Shown: positions 1-8,161, counted from the first letter of the stretch. The stretch is DNA of 64,000 nt from Geodermatophilus telluris (GCF_900102745.1 NZ_FMZF01000005.1:310001-374000); one strand, 5' to 3'. The notes: generated by a model not told the origin, from the letters alone. Numbers and translations: made by a program.

Positions 1-67
1 CCACCGCCTGCCCCAGCCCGGCGACCACCCGCCGCGCCTGGTCGAGCCAGTCGGCTCCCTCGCTCAC
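1..67 (-). CDS. Unknown protein, N-terminal fragment (runs off the window)
   Basis: Only the first 22 codons lie in the window. The frame opens with GTG at 67-65, whose last two bases are shared with the TGA stop of the ATPase gene upstream (GTGA overlap), which argues for translational coupling. The visible peptide begins VSEGADWLDQARRVVAGL. In M. tuberculosis the gene in this position next to the Rv2184c-type ATPase is a conserved protein of unknown function (Rv2183c); homology cannot be judged from so short a piece. Confidence 0.55.
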   Translation of the reverse strand, partial: MSEGADWLDQARRVVAGLGQAV

Positions 68-1245
68 CGCGTCCCCCTCTCCTCGCCCGGGTGCCCGCCG
101 CCGTCCCCGGCGTGGGCCGCCAGCAGGTCGGCCGGCCACAGCTCCGGGTCCGCCGCGAACCCCACCTCGAGCCGCGCGGCATCGGTCCCGGCAGCCGTCA
201 GGGTGCCCGCGGTCACCACGCAGCGCCGCAGCAGGGCGTCCAGGCGCAGCGACCGGCGGGTGCCGGCGGCGGTCACCACCAGCTCGTCCTCCCAGCGGGT
301 CAGCGCCACGTCCGCCCGCTCGGCGAACGGCAGCGGCAGCGTCAGCCGCCAGCCGTCCTCCACCCGCTCGGGTGCCGGCGGCACCGGGCCCGCGGACGGG
401 CCCGGCAGATCGGGCAGGAGGGCGGCGAGCGCGCCGGCGTCCTCCGGCGCGGACGCCGTCTCCGGGACCGGGTGCACCGGCGCGACCCCGGCCAGCGCGG
501 CCAGCGCGGCCTCCTGCTCACCGAGCCGGGCGGCCCACCAGTCGCCGGCGCCGCCCCCGGGCAGCACGCGCACCAGCACCCCGGCCGGGCGCTGCCCGTG
601 CACCGCGAGGGCGGTGGCGGCGCGGCGCAGGTCGGCGACGGCGGCCGGACGCGGCGGGGCGACCAGCCAGACGGCCGTCGCGCCGGGGTCGGTCAGCGGC
701 TGCCGGTCGAGCAGCGCCTCCAGCTCGGGGACCACCCCGAGCGCCACGTCGGCGGCGCCGCGGCGCAGCGTGCCCGCGCGGACGGCGGCGGTGCGGACGG
801 CGGCCAGCACCCGCACCCGCGTCGGCAGTGCCTGGTCCAGCCACCAGCGCAGCGCGCCCGGCAGGGCGACCAGCGCCGCGGCCGCGGCCAGCGGACCGGC
901 GTCGACGACGACGTCGGTGTCGGTGTCGGCTACACGGCCCACGGCGGCCAGCAGCGCCAGCTCGCCGGTCCCCGGCAGCGGCACCACCGACGTGGCCGGC
1001 GGCAGCGCGAGGCCGGGCACCGCACCGGTGAGCTCGGCGGCCCGGCCGGCCCAGAACCGGGCGAGGTCCGCCTGCGGGTCGACCCGCACGACGTCGAGCC
1101 CGGGCTGCCCCGCCGCGCCGGACGGCGGCTGCTGGCCGGTGACGAGGACGGCCCGGCGGCCGGCGCGGGCGGCGCGGACCGCGGCGGCGGCCGCCAGCGT
1201 GGTGGTCCCGGCACCGCCGGGACCGGTGAACAGCAGGATCGGCAC
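64..1245 (-). CDS. ArsA/GET3-like P-loop ATPase family protein, altered Walker A
   Basis: A 393-residue protein starting with GTG, 5 nt after the SRPBCC gene ends; GAGGG near that end can serve as ribosome binding site. The N-terminus is a hydrophobic strand followed by a loop at residues 8-16 reading GPGGAGTTT, in the place where ArsA-type ATPases have GKGGVGKTT. A DVVVDAGP strand near residue 110 fits the acidic switch strand of the fold. The C-terminal third looks like the small beta-domain found in actinobacterial members. Both lysines of the deviant Walker A are missing, so ATP hydrolysis is doubtful. The order acyl-CoA ligase, SRPBCC, ATPase matches Rv2187-Rv2185c-Rv2184c of M. tuberculosis. 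Cytosolic; substrate unknown. Family call is good, activity is not established. Confidence 0.75.
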   Translation of the reverse strand: MPILLFTGPGGAGTTTLAAAAAVRAARAGRRAVLVTGQQPPSGAAGQPGLDVVRVDPQADLARFWAGRAAELTGAVPGLALPPATSVVPLPGTGELALLAAVGRVADTDTDVVVDAGPLAAAAALVALPGALRWWLDQALPTRVRVLAAVRTAAVRAGTLRRGAADVALGVVPELEALLDRQPLTDPGATAVWLVAPPRPAAVADLRRAATALAVHGQRPAGVLVRVLPGGGAGDWWAARLGEQEAALAALAGVAPVHPVPETASAPEDAGALAALLPDLPGPSAGPVPPAPERVEDGWRLTLPLPFAERADVALTRWEDELVVTAAGTRRSLRLDALLRRCVVTAGTLTAAGTDAARLEVGFAADPELWPADLLAAHAGDGGGHPGEERGTR

Positions 1246-1250
1246 GCCGG

Positions 1251-1682
1251 TCAGCCCTCGACGCGCTTCTTGAGCTCCTTGAGCGCGGTGTCGAGGATGA
1301 CCTTCTCCGCCCGGCGCTTGAGCATCCCGATCATCGGCACCGCCATGTCCACGGTGAGCCGGTAGGTCACCTCGGTGCCCCCGCCGACCTCGGCGAGCGT
1401 GTAGGAGCCGTCCTGCCGCTTCATGATCTTGCTGCGCACGAGCGTCCAGGAGACCTGCCGGTCGCCGTCCCAGGTGTAGTCGAGGACGTAGTCGTCGGTG
1501 AGCACGGTGGCGTCGATGACGAAGCGCACCCGGCGGGCGCGGCCGTCGTCACCGCTCTCGAGCACCTCGACGGTCCTGGCCGCGCCCACCCACTGCGGGT
1601 ACGCGTCGAAGTCGGCGATCACCGCCATCACCTCGGACGCCGGCGCCGAGACGACGATCGACTGGGTGGACTGCTCGGCCAT
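1251..1682 (-). CDS. SRPBCC family protein (polyketide cyclase/START-like)
   Basis: 143 residues, the usual size for a single helix-grip SRPBCC domain. The opening strand SIVVSAPASEVMAVIADFD, followed by YPQWVGAA, is the typical START/polyketide-cyclase signature, and the C-terminus ends in the long helix that closes the hydrophobic pocket (ILDTALKELKKRVEG). The start at ATG 1682 is supported by TAGCCT six bases upstream (leaderless). First gene of a minus-strand operon with the ATPase; divergent from the acyl-CoA ligase. It corresponds in position to Rv2185c (TB16.3). A lipid or other hydrophobic ligand is likely; which one cannot be told. Confidence 0.85.
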   Translation of the reverse strand: MAEQSTQSIVVSAPASEVMAVIADFDAYPQWVGAARTVEVLESGDDGRARRVRFVIDATVLTDDYVLDYTWDGDRQVSWTLVRSKIMKRQDGSYTLAEVGGGTEVTYRLTVDMAVPMIGMLKRRAEKVILDTALKELKKRVEG

Positions 1683-1688
1683 GCGACG

Positions 1689-1694
1689 AGGCTA
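1689..1694 (-). promoter_or_regulatory. -10 hexamer TAGCCT for SRPBCC gene (leaderless)
   Basis: TAGCCT lies 6 nt before ATG 1682, so transcription is expected to begin at or next to the A of the start codon. Confidence 0.5.
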
Positions 1695-1760
1695 GCCGCT
1701 CGGCACCCGCCCGCCCGCCGGGCGGCCGACGTGCGCCTACTCACCGGTAGGGGCACCCGG

Positions 1761-1766
1761 TAGATT
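1761..1766 (+). promoter_or_regulatory. -10 hexamer TAGATT for acyl-CoA ligase gene
   Basis: TAGATT would place the transcription start near 1773, giving a leader of about 64 nt with the AGGAAGGA ribosome binding site at 1823-1830. Confidence 0.45.
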
Positions 1767-1836
1767 CGCGCCGACGTGTCCCGTGGGGGGACCGCGGGCA
1801 CCGGCGCCCCGGCCTGGCGGGCAGGAAGGACCGAGC

Positions 1837-3630
1837 GTGCGCGAGTACAGCGTCCCGGCGAGGAGCCAGGTGGCCCCCGACGCCGCCCTCACCGACCTGC
1901 TGGCCGACAACGTCGCCCGGCACGGCGGCGAGGTCGGCCTGCGGGTGCAGCGCGGCGGCCGGTGGGAGGACGTCACCTGGCGCGAGTTCGGCGACCAGGT
2001 CGCCGGCGTCGCCAAGGGGCTCATCGCCGCCGGTGTCGGCCCCGGCGACCGCGTCGCCCTGCAGGCCAAGACCCGGTACGAGTGGCCGCTGCTCGACTTC
2101 GCCATCTGGACGGCCGGCGCGGTCACCGTGCCGGTCTACGAGACCTCCAGCGCCGACCAGGTGGCCTGGATCCTCGCCGACTCCGGCGCGGTCGCCGCCG
2201 TCGTCGAGCGGCCCGAGCACGCGGTCGCCGTCGACTCGGTGCGCGAGCAGGCCCCCGACCTCGGGCCGCTGTACGTCATCGAGGACGACGCCGTCGGCGC
2301 GCTCACCGCCGCGGGCGCGGGCGTGCCCGACAGCGAGCTGGAGGCCCGCCGGGCGACGCTGCACGCCGACAGCCTCGCCACGCTGATCTACACCAGCGGC
2401 ACCACCGGCCGGCCCAAGGGCTGCGAGCTCACCCACGGCAACTTCCTGTTCGAGATCGACAACGGGATCACGCTGCTGCACCGGCTCCTCGGCGACGAGG
2501 ACTCGCTGCTGCTGTTCATCCCGCTGGCGCACGTGCTGGCGCGCGTCCTGCAGGTGGGCGCGGTCAAGACGCGCACCGTCACCGGCCACACCCCCGACGT
2601 GAAGAACCTGGTCGAGGACCTCGGCGCCTTCCGGCCGACGTTCGTGCTCGCCGTCCCCCGCGTGTTCGAGAAGGTCTACAACTCCGCGAAGGCCAAGGCG
2701 GACGCCGACGGCAAGGGGAGGATCTTCGACCGGGCCGCGCAGGTCGCCGTCGACTGGTCGCGCGCCCAGGACCACGGCGGCCCCGGCCTGGCGCTGCGGG
2801 TGCAGCACGCGCTGTTCGACCGGCTGGTCTACGGCAAGCTGCGCGCCGCGCTCGGCGGCCGCTGCAAGGGCGCCATCTCCGGCGGCGCCCCGCTCGGCGA
2901 GCGCCTCGGCCACTTCTTCCGCGGCATCGGCGTGACCGTCTACGAGGGCTACGGCCTCACCGAGACGACGGCGGCCGCGGCGGTCAACCACGACGAGGCC
3001 GTCCGCGTCGGCACCGTCGGCCGGCCGCTGCCCGGCGTCGGCTTCCGCATCGCCGACGACGGCGAGATCCTCGTCCGCGGCGGCGTGGTCATGCGCGGTT
3101 ACTGGAACAACCCGCAGGCCACCGCGGAGGCGATCGACGCCGACGGCTGGTTCGCCACCGGCGACATCGGCGAGATCGACACCGACGGGTTCCTCCGGAT
3201 CACCGGGCGCAAGAAGGAGATCCTGGTGACCGCCGGCGGCAAGAACGTCGCCCCCGCGGTCCTCGAGGACCGGCTGCGCGCGCACCGGCTGGTCAGCCAG
3301 TGCATCGTCGTCGGCGACCAGCGCCCCTTCATCGCCGCGCTGGTCACCCTCGACGCCGAGGCGCTGCCGCTGTGGCTGCAGTCGAAGGGGCGGGCCCCCG
3401 ACACCCCGGTCGAGCAGCTCGTCGACGACCCCGACGTCCGGGCCGAGCTCGACGCCGCCGTCGCCGAGGCCAACAAGGCGGTGTCGCAGGCCGAGGCGAT
3501 CAAGAGGTACCGGGTGCTGGGCACCGACTTCACCGAGGACAACGGCATGCTCACCCCGAGCCTCAAGCTCAAGCGGGCCGTGGTGATGAAGGAGTTCGAC
3601 ACCGAGGTCGAGGAGCTCTACGCCCGCTGA
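1837..3630 (+). CDS. fadD: Long-chain fatty acid-CoA ligase (FadD15-type AMP-forming synthetase)
   Basis: 597 residues. GTG at 1837 is chosen because AGGAAGGA ends 6 nt upstream; the open frame extends further upstream but without a binding site. Adenylate-forming motifs are intact: phosphate loop YTSGTTGRPKG near residue 185, YGLTETT near 371, the hinge GWFATGDIG near 440 and GRKKEI with the following C-terminal catalytic lysine region. It activates long-chain fatty acids to acyl-CoA through an acyl-adenylate in the cytosol or at the membrane. Divergent from the SRPBCC gene and convergent with pimB (9 bp between stops), exactly as fadD15 and pimB' are arranged in mycobacteria. Full length and no disabled motif seen. 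The precise chain-length preference cannot be read from sequence. Confidence 0.9.
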   Translation: MREYSVPARSQVAPDAALTDLLADNVARHGGEVGLRVQRGGRWEDVTWREFGDQVAGVAKGLIAAGVGPGDRVALQAKTRYEWPLLDFAIWTAGAVTVPVYETSSADQVAWILADSGAVAAVVERPEHAVAVDSVREQAPDLGPLYVIEDDAVGALTAAGAGVPDSELEARRATLHADSLATLIYTSGTTGRPKGCELTHGNFLFEIDNGITLLHRLLGDEDSLLLFIPLAHVLARVLQVGAVKTRTVTGHTPDVKNLVEDLGAFRPTFVLAVPRVFEKVYNSAKAKADADGKGRIFDRAAQVAVDWSRAQDHGGPGLALRVQHALFDRLVYGKLRAALGGRCKGAISGGAPLGERLGHFFRGIGVTVYEGYGLTETTAAAAVNHDEAVRVGTVGRPLPGVGFRIADDGEILVRGGVVMRGYWNNPQATAEAIDADGWFATGDIGEIDTDGFLRITGRKKEILVTAGGKNVAPAVLEDRLRAHRLVSQCIVVGDQRPFIAALVTLDAEALPLWLQSKGRAPDTPVEQLVDDPDVRAELDAAVAEANKAVSQAEAIKRYRVLGTDFTEDNGMLTPSLKLKRAVVMKEFDTEVEELYAR

Positions 3631-3639
3631 GGCGCGGCC

Positions 3640-4782
3640 TCACCGGGCCGGGGGTGTGAGCAGGTCGGCGAAGGTGGCCGCGATCGTCGTCCACGACCAG
3701 CGCTGCTCCACCCACGCGCGGCCGGCCGCGCCCAGGGCCCGGGCCCGCGCCGGGTCGTCGAGCAGGGCGGTGACCGCGTCGGCCACCGCCGCCGGGTCGC
3801 GGGGATCGCCGACGACGGTGCCGGTCTCGCCGTCGCGGACGGCCTCCGGTGCGCCGCCGGAGGTCCCCGCGACCACCGGCAGGCCGCACGCCGCGGCCTC
3901 GAGGTACACCATGCCCAGGCCCTCCACGTCGAGGCCGCCGCGGCGGGTGCGGCAGGGCATGGCGAAGACGTCACCGGCCGCGTAGTGCTCGGGCAGCCGC
4001 GCCGGCGGCACCGGGCCGGCGAGGACGACCGAGCGCTCCAGGCCCCGCGCGGCGACCGCCCGGCGCAGGTCGGCCTCCAGCGGCCCGCCGCCGACGAGCA
4101 GCAGCTGCGCGCCGGGGTGCCGGGCGAGCACCCGGGGCCAGGCGGCGACGAGCACGTCCTGTCCCTTGCGGGGCACCAGCCGGGACACGCAGACCACCAC
4201 CGGCCCCTCCCCCAGCCCGTGGCGGCGGCGCACCTGCGCCCCGTCGGCGGCCGGGGTGAAGCGGTCGACGTCGACCCCGGGTGAGAGCTGCGCGAGCCGC
4301 GTGCGCCCGACCAGCGCCGGCGCCAGCCGGCTGCGGGTGTACTCGCTGATGTAGGTGAGGACGTCGAGGCCGCCGGCGATGCGGCGCAGCAGCCCGCGGG
4401 CACCGGGCAGCGCCACCCAGCCGGTCTCGTGGCCGTGGGTGGCGCCGACCAGGTGCCGGACGCCGGCGGCCCGCAGCGCCGGCGCGAGCAGTCCCAGCGG
4501 GGCGGCGGCGCCGAAGAAGGCGGTGTCGCAGCCGTGCTCGCCGGCCAGCGCGGCGGCTGCGCGGGCGGTGCCGGGCGTGGGCAGCAGCACGCCTGTCGGC
4601 CGGCGGACCACCCGGTAGGGCAGCCGGGCGTCGTGCGCCTCCCAGCCCGGCGACCGGGAGGCCAGCACCACCAGCGACTCCGGCGGCCGCCGCTCCAGCA
4701 GCGCGGCCACGAAGGTCTGGATGCCGCCCTGCCGTGGCGGGAAGTCGTTGGTGACGACCAGGGTGCGCTGCGCCGGGGTCAC
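3640..4782 (-). CDS. pimB: GDP-mannose-dependent phosphatidylinositol monomannoside mannosyltransferase (PimB'-like GT4)
   Basis: 380 residues beginning VTPAQRTLVV; the GTG at 4782-4780 overlaps the stop of the upstream M48 protease gene (GTGA). Two Rossmann lobes of the GT-B fold are visible: NDFPPRQGGIQTF at the N-terminus for acceptor contact, SPGVDVDRF mid-protein, and the GT4 donor-site E-x7-E motif in DVEGLGMVYLEAAACG with SGGAPEAV after it. The GGLDVEGLG run is characteristic of PimB'. The enzyme would transfer the second mannose of phosphatidylinositol mannosides from GDP-mannose on the cytoplasmic membrane face. Position next to fadD15 matches Rv2188c. A mannosyltransferase of lipoglycan synthesis with another acceptor is the main alternative. 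Confidence 0.85.
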   Translation of the reverse strand: MTPAQRTLVVTNDFPPRQGGIQTFVAALLERRPPESLVVLASRSPGWEAHDARLPYRVVRRPTGVLLPTPGTARAAAALAGEHGCDTAFFGAAAPLGLLAPALRAAGVRHLVGATHGHETGWVALPGARGLLRRIAGGLDVLTYISEYTRSRLAPALVGRTRLAQLSPGVDVDRFTPAADGAQVRRRHGLGEGPVVVCVSRLVPRKGQDVLVAAWPRVLARHPGAQLLLVGGGPLEADLRRAVAARGLERSVVLAGPVPPARLPEHYAAGDVFAMPCRTRRGGLDVEGLGMVYLEAAACGLPVVAGTSGGAPEAVRDGETGTVVGDPRDPAAVADAVTALLDDPARARALGAAGRAWVEQRWSWTTIAATFADLLTPPAR

Positions 4783-6059
4783 CGCTCGCCCAGCCGCAGC
4801 CAGTCCTCGGCCAGCGCGATCCGCTGCGCCGTCGTCGGGTGCGACCCGAACCACCACTGCCACGGCGCCGGCGGGCTGGGGTCGGAGACGTTGGTCTCGG
4901 CCAGGCGGCGCTGCATCTCGATGAAGGCCGCCGCGTTGCCGGTGAGGTCGAGCGCGTACAGGTCGGCGCGGGCCTCGACGTGCCGCGACACCAGGTTCTG
5001 CACGGGCGTGGCCACCAGCGAGCCGAGGAGGACCAGGAGCAGCACCAGCGGCACCACGCGGGGGTCCCCGGGTGCGTCCGCGCCGGCGCGGCGCAGCAGG
5101 GGCGCCCGGGTCAGCAGCCAGCCGAGCAGGCAGACGGCGGCGGCGGCGCCCAGCGCCCCCAGCAGCGTCCCGGTGAGGACGTCGTCGGTGGCCACGTGGC
5201 CCAGCTCGTGCGCCACGATCGACTCGATCTCGTCGTCGGGCACGTCGGCCAGCAGCGTGTCGTAGAGGACCACGCGGCGGGTGGAGCCGAAGCCGGACAC
5301 GTAGGCGTTGAGCGACGTCGTCCGCCGGGACGCGTCGGCGACGAGGACGTCCTGCACCGGGGAGCCGCTCTCCTCGGCGAGCTCCAGCAGGTCGGTGCGC
5401 AGCTGGCCGGCCGGCAGCGGCTGGAAGCTGTTGAACGCCGGCTCGATGACCACCGGGTAGAGGAAGGAGCCGGCCACCACCAGCCCGGCCGCCCCCGCCG
5501 ACGCCCACGCCCACCAGGTGCGCGGCGCGCGCCGGGCCAGCGCCACGAGCACCAGCACGACGACCGCGGTCAGGCCGGCGTCGATGGCGGTGGAGACGCC
5601 GACGTCGCGCAGCCACAGCGGCCAGGAGCGGGTGGACAGCCCGTAGCGGTGCCGGACCACCTCGCCGTAGGCGGCCACCGGCAGCGTCACCAGCCGGCCC
5701 ACGACCACGAGCGCGACCGTGCCCAGCAGCACCTGCCAGCCCCAGCGCCCGCCCACCGGCCGGCCGGCCGCGGTCACCAGCCGGCTGCCCAGGCGGCTCA
5801 GGCCCAGCAGCGCGGAGCTGGCCAGCCCGAGCAGCAGGCCGACCACCGAGGCGGGACGGATCGCGGCGGCCAGCGCCTCGGCGCGCACGACGACGGCGGC
5901 GGGCAGACCGGCGTCGGTGCTCGCCGGCGTGGCCCCGCCGGGCGGCGTGGGCAGCAGCGTCCACGGCGTGCGGACGGCGACCACCACGACGAACGCCGCA
6001 CCGAGCACGGCCGCCGCGAGGAGGGCGGCCCGAGCGCCGGCCCGGCGCGAGCCGTCCAC
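4779..6059 (-). CDS. M48 family zinc metalloprotease (Ste24/HtpX-like), membrane protein
   Basis: 426 residues starting with GTG at 6059, which follows TAGGAT by 7 nt. An N-terminal membrane segment is followed by several more hydrophobic helices, the zinc motif HELGH in SIVAHELGHVATDDV, a further helix pair, and the third-ligand region HVEARADLYALDLTG with Glu. DASRRTTSLNAYVSGFG upstream of the zinc site is typical of CAAX-protease-like M48A enzymes. It is expected to be an integral membrane endopeptidase cleaving membrane or C-terminal-tagged proteins with the active site on the cytosolic side. It is translationally coupled to pimB, so envelope-related work is plausible but unproven. Confidence 0.88.
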   Translation of the reverse strand: MDGSRRAGARAALLAAAVLGAAFVVVVAVRTPWTLLPTPPGGATPASTDAGLPAAVVVRAEALAAAIRPASVVGLLLGLASSALLGLSRLGSRLVTAAGRPVGGRWGWQVLLGTVALVVVGRLVTLPVAAYGEVVRHRYGLSTRSWPLWLRDVGVSTAIDAGLTAVVVLVLVALARRAPRTWWAWASAGAAGLVVAGSFLYPVVIEPAFNSFQPLPAGQLRTDLLELAEESGSPVQDVLVADASRRTTSLNAYVSGFGSTRRVVLYDTLLADVPDDEIESIVAHELGHVATDDVLTGTLLGALGAAAAVCLLGWLLTRAPLLRRAGADAPGDPRVVPLVLLLVLLGSLVATPVQNLVSRHVEARADLYALDLTGNAAAFIEMQRRLAETNVSDPSPPAPWQWWFGSHPTTAQRIALAEDWLRLGER

Positions 6060-6066
6060 CCGGCCG

Positions 6067-6072
6067 ATCCTA
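6067..6072 (-). promoter_or_regulatory. -10 hexamer TAGGAT for M48 protease gene (leaderless)
   Basis: TAGGAT is 7 nt upstream of GTG 6059 and supports that start. Confidence 0.5.
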
Positions 6073-6095
6073 GGTGCCGCCCCGCCCCCGTCCCG

Positions 6096-6135
6096 GGACG
6101 GCTCCGGGGACGGCCGGACGGCTCCGGGGACGGCG
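6096..6135. repeat. Two tandem 20-bp units
   Basis: GGACGGCTCCGGGGACGGC occurs at 6096-6114 and again at 6116-6134, one unit directly after the other, in the gap between the M48 gene and the NlpC/P60 gene. No function is evident. Confidence 0.7.
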
Positions 6136-6136
6136 C

Positions 6137-6168
6137 GGGCCGGGGACCCCGCGTGGGGTCCCCGGCCC
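6137..6168 (-). terminator. Strong GC hairpin after the first NlpC/P60 gene
   Basis: A perfect 14-bp stem (GGGCCGGGGACCCC and its complement) with a GCGT loop lies 37 bp past the stop at 6205. There is no T tract, as is common for actinobacterial terminators. Confidence 0.65.
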
Positions 6169-6204
6169 GGGTGTCCGACCGTCCGGCCGGTCGCCGCGGC
6201 GCTG

Positions 6205-7392
6205 CTAGGCGATGCGGCGCATGGCGGTGATGCCGCCCATCGAGTCGACCGACACGACCTTCACCGGCTCGCTGGAGGTGGAGGCGTGCACCATCTGGCC
6301 GTTGCCGATGTACATCGACACGTGGCTGACCGGGCTGAAGTAGAAGATCAGGTCGCCGGGCTGCAGCTCCGAGCGGCTGACCGCGGTGCCCGTCTGCGAC
6401 TGCATGCGGCTGGAGTGCGGGAGGCTGATCCCGGCCGCCGCGTAGGCGTACTGGGTCAGGCCCGAGCAGTCGAAGGCGTCGGGCCCGCCGGCTCCCCACA
6501 CGTAGGCGTCGCCGACCTGCGCCAGCGCCGTCTGCACCGCGGTCTGCGCCGCGCCGCTGCCGCCGGCCGGGGCCGGAGCCGGAGCGGCGGCCGCCGGGGC
6601 GGGGGCCGAGGCGACCGGGGCCGGCCCGGCGGCGACCGGCGCGCTCTGCCCGACGGAGCCGGCCTGCTGCGCGGCCAGCGCCCGCTGGGCGGCAGCGGCC
6701 GCCTCCTGCTCGGCGGCGGTCAGCGCGGCGACCTGCTCCTGGTAGTCGGCGATGTCGTCCTGGAGGCGGTCCTCCTGGGCGGAGAGGTCGTCGAGGGTCC
6801 GCTGCGCGGCGGCCTCGGCCTCGTCGGCGTCGGCCTGCGCCTGCCGGGCGTCCGCGGCGGCCTCGCCGACCTCGGCCAGCACGTCGGTGGTGTGCCCGGC
6901 GATCTGGTCGAGGGTGGCCAGCGAGCTGACGAAGTCCTCGGCGGAGTCGCTGGTCATCAGCAGGTCGAGCTCGGCCATCGAGTCGCCGGCGGTGTACGCG
7001 CTGCGAGCGACCTCGCGCAGCCGGCCGTCGAGGGCGTCGAGCTGCGACTGGGCGTCGGCGGCGGCGCGGTCGGCCTCCTCGACGGCGGCCTGCTGCTGGC
7101 CGAGCACCTCGCGGGCCTCGTTGACCTGCTCGCTGACCACCTCGAGCCGGTGCCCGGCCTCGGCGGCGAGCCGGGCGGCCTGCGCGGCCGTGTCCGCCTG
7201 CTCGGGATCGGCGGTGGCGGTGCCGGGGAGGAGGGCCAGCGTCAGGCTGGCAGTGGTCCCCACGAGCACGACCCGGCCGAGGCGGCGGACCAGCGAGGGG
7301 GTGTGCGGGCCGGCGGCACTGGCGGTGCGGGTGCTGCGGCCGGCGGTGGACTGTGCGCGTGCGTGCCCCAGGGCAGGGCGGGGGGTCGCCAC
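6205..7392 (-). CDS. Secreted C40 (NlpC/P60) peptidoglycan endopeptidase, RipA-like
   Basis: 395 residues from GTG 7392, chosen because GGAGAG lies 9 nt upstream and the longer TTG-initiated frame would begin inside the riboswitch end. After a long basic n-region a hydrophobic stretch (VLVGTTASLTLALLPGTATA, about residues 42-62) forms a signal peptide. Residues 65-270 are Ala/Glu/Gln-rich coiled coil, then an Ala-Pro linker, then the NlpC/P60 domain with catalytic Cys in DAFDCSGLTQYAY and His in SHVSMYIGN. It should cut the stem peptide between D-Glu and meso-DAP outside the membrane, with the coiled coil as an autoinhibitory or docking arm. A c-di-AMP riboswitch in its leader points to control by that second messenger. 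Rv2190c is the positional counterpart in M. tuberculosis. Confidence 0.9.
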   Translation of the reverse strand: MATPRPALGHARAQSTAGRSTRTASAAGPHTPSLVRRLGRVVLVGTTASLTLALLPGTATADPEQADTAAQAARLAAEAGHRLEVVSEQVNEAREVLGQQQAAVEEADRAAADAQSQLDALDGRLREVARSAYTAGDSMAELDLLMTSDSAEDFVSSLATLDQIAGHTTDVLAEVGEAAADARQAQADADEAEAAAQRTLDDLSAQEDRLQDDIADYQEQVAALTAAEQEAAAAAQRALAAQQAGSVGQSAPVAAGPAPVASAPAPAAAAPAPAPAGGSGAAQTAVQTALAQVGDAYVWGAGGPDAFDCSGLTQYAYAAAGISLPHSSRMQSQTGTAVSRSELQPGDLIFYFSPVSHVSMYIGNGQMVHASTSSEPVKVVSVDSMGGITAMRRIA

Positions 7393-7422
7393 GGTCGGCG
7401 GCTCTCCGTTCTTCCTCAGCAA

Positions 7423-7577
7423 CCGCCTACCGAGTTAGCTGACGGGTTCGGGCTGGGAAGACGTGCCCTATCTCCGTGCGCCGGAGCGGGTCCGGCGCAC
7501 ACGAGAACTCACCCCAGTGCTGCGGTGGGTCCCCGGTTCACCTCGCGCGCGCCCGGGGGCGGCGTCCGGCGACTCGG
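7423..7577 (-). ncRNA. c-di-AMP riboswitch (ydaO-yuaA class) upstream of the NlpC/P60 gene
   Basis: Read on the minus strand the leader contains the conserved ydaO blocks in order: GTCGCCGG at the 5' side, GGTGAACCGGGGACCCACC followed by GCAGC and GGGGTGAG, a GCGCCGG/CCGGCGC arm, GATAGGGCACGTCTTCCC, then CCCGAACCCGTCAGCTAAC and TCGGTAGGCGG closing P1. This matches the known actinobacterial members that control resuscitation-promoting factors and NlpC/P60 hydrolases, where bound c-di-AMP turns expression off. The element ends about 30 nt before the GTG start. Boundaries are estimated by eye. Confidence 0.88.
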
Positions 7578-7635
7578 CGGTGTCCGGCCGAGGCCACCTC
7601 GCATCGGGTGACGACCACCCGGCCGAACGCGGGCC

Positions 7636-7664
7636 ACAGTACGGACGTGGTGCAGTTGTGACAA
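7636..7664 (-). promoter_or_regulatory. Sigma70-like promoter of the riboswitch transcript
   Basis: TTGTCA (7664-7659) and TACTGT (7641-7636) are separated by exactly 17 bp, one of the few complete -35/-10 pairs in the window. Transcription would start near 7629 and give a leader of about 235 nt that contains the riboswitch. Confidence 0.65.
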
Positions 7665-7748
7665 ACGGGGGTCGCGGTGACTGTGGGGAAGCACACGCTC
7701 GGTCGCCGCGCCACGCCGGAGCGTGCCCACGGGGCTCCGACCTCGGCC

Positions 7749-8051
7749 TCAGCCCGTCCGGCGCCTCCCGGCCGGTCGCGCCGACCCCGCCGGCCGGTGA
7801 CGCAGCGGAGGCACCAGGCCCCCCTCGGCCAGGGCCCGGACCGCGCGCCGTTCGACGTCGTCGAACTCCACCACCACACCCGGGCGGGGGGCGTCGTCGC
7901 GCCCCGGCGCCCGCGCCGCCGGGACCGGCGGCACCGGCAGCAGCACGGGCTCGGTGCCCCGCTCCCCCGGCGGCGCCCCCAGCAGGGCGGTGACGACGCA
8001 GTCGGCGCAGCCGGTGCCGCGCGCGGTGCACGAGTCGCAGTCGATCAGCAT
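7749..8051 (-). CDS. Conserved small actinobacterial protein with Cys-rich N-terminus
   Basis: 100 residues from ATG 8051, with GGAGGG about 8 nt upstream. The first 25 residues hold two CxxC-like pairs in MLIDCDSCTARGTGC and ADC, followed by VVTALLGAPP. I recall short proteins with this opening near NlpC/P60 genes in many actinobacteria, without an assigned function. The cysteine spacing could bind zinc or an Fe-S cluster, or form disulphides; that is inference. A later helix (FDDVERRAVRALAEGGLVP) precedes a basic, disordered tail. Lies between two peptidoglycan hydrolase genes on the same strand. Confidence 0.7.
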   Translation of the reverse strand: MLIDCDSCTARGTGCADCVVTALLGAPPGERGTEPVLLPVPPVPAARAPGRDDAPRPGVVVEFDDVERRAVRALAEGGLVPPLRHRPAGSARPAGRRRTG

Positions 8052-8161
8052 GGCCGTGTCCCTCCGGTGGCCCGGCCGCGCCGCCCGGTGCCGGGCCGCG
8101 GTCGGGACGGTCTCCCTGTCGGTCGCTGCGCACGCTAGGGACGGCCACCGACAGTCCCTGC

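Noticed and set aside
1776..1778. GTG nine bases after TAGATT as the start of the acyl-CoA ligase
   Set aside because: It is not in the frame of the ligase; the real start at 1837 has a good ribosome binding site.
7420..7422. TTG as start of the NlpC/P60 gene
   Set aside because: It lies at the end of the riboswitch without its own binding site; GTG 7392 has GGAGAG at proper distance.
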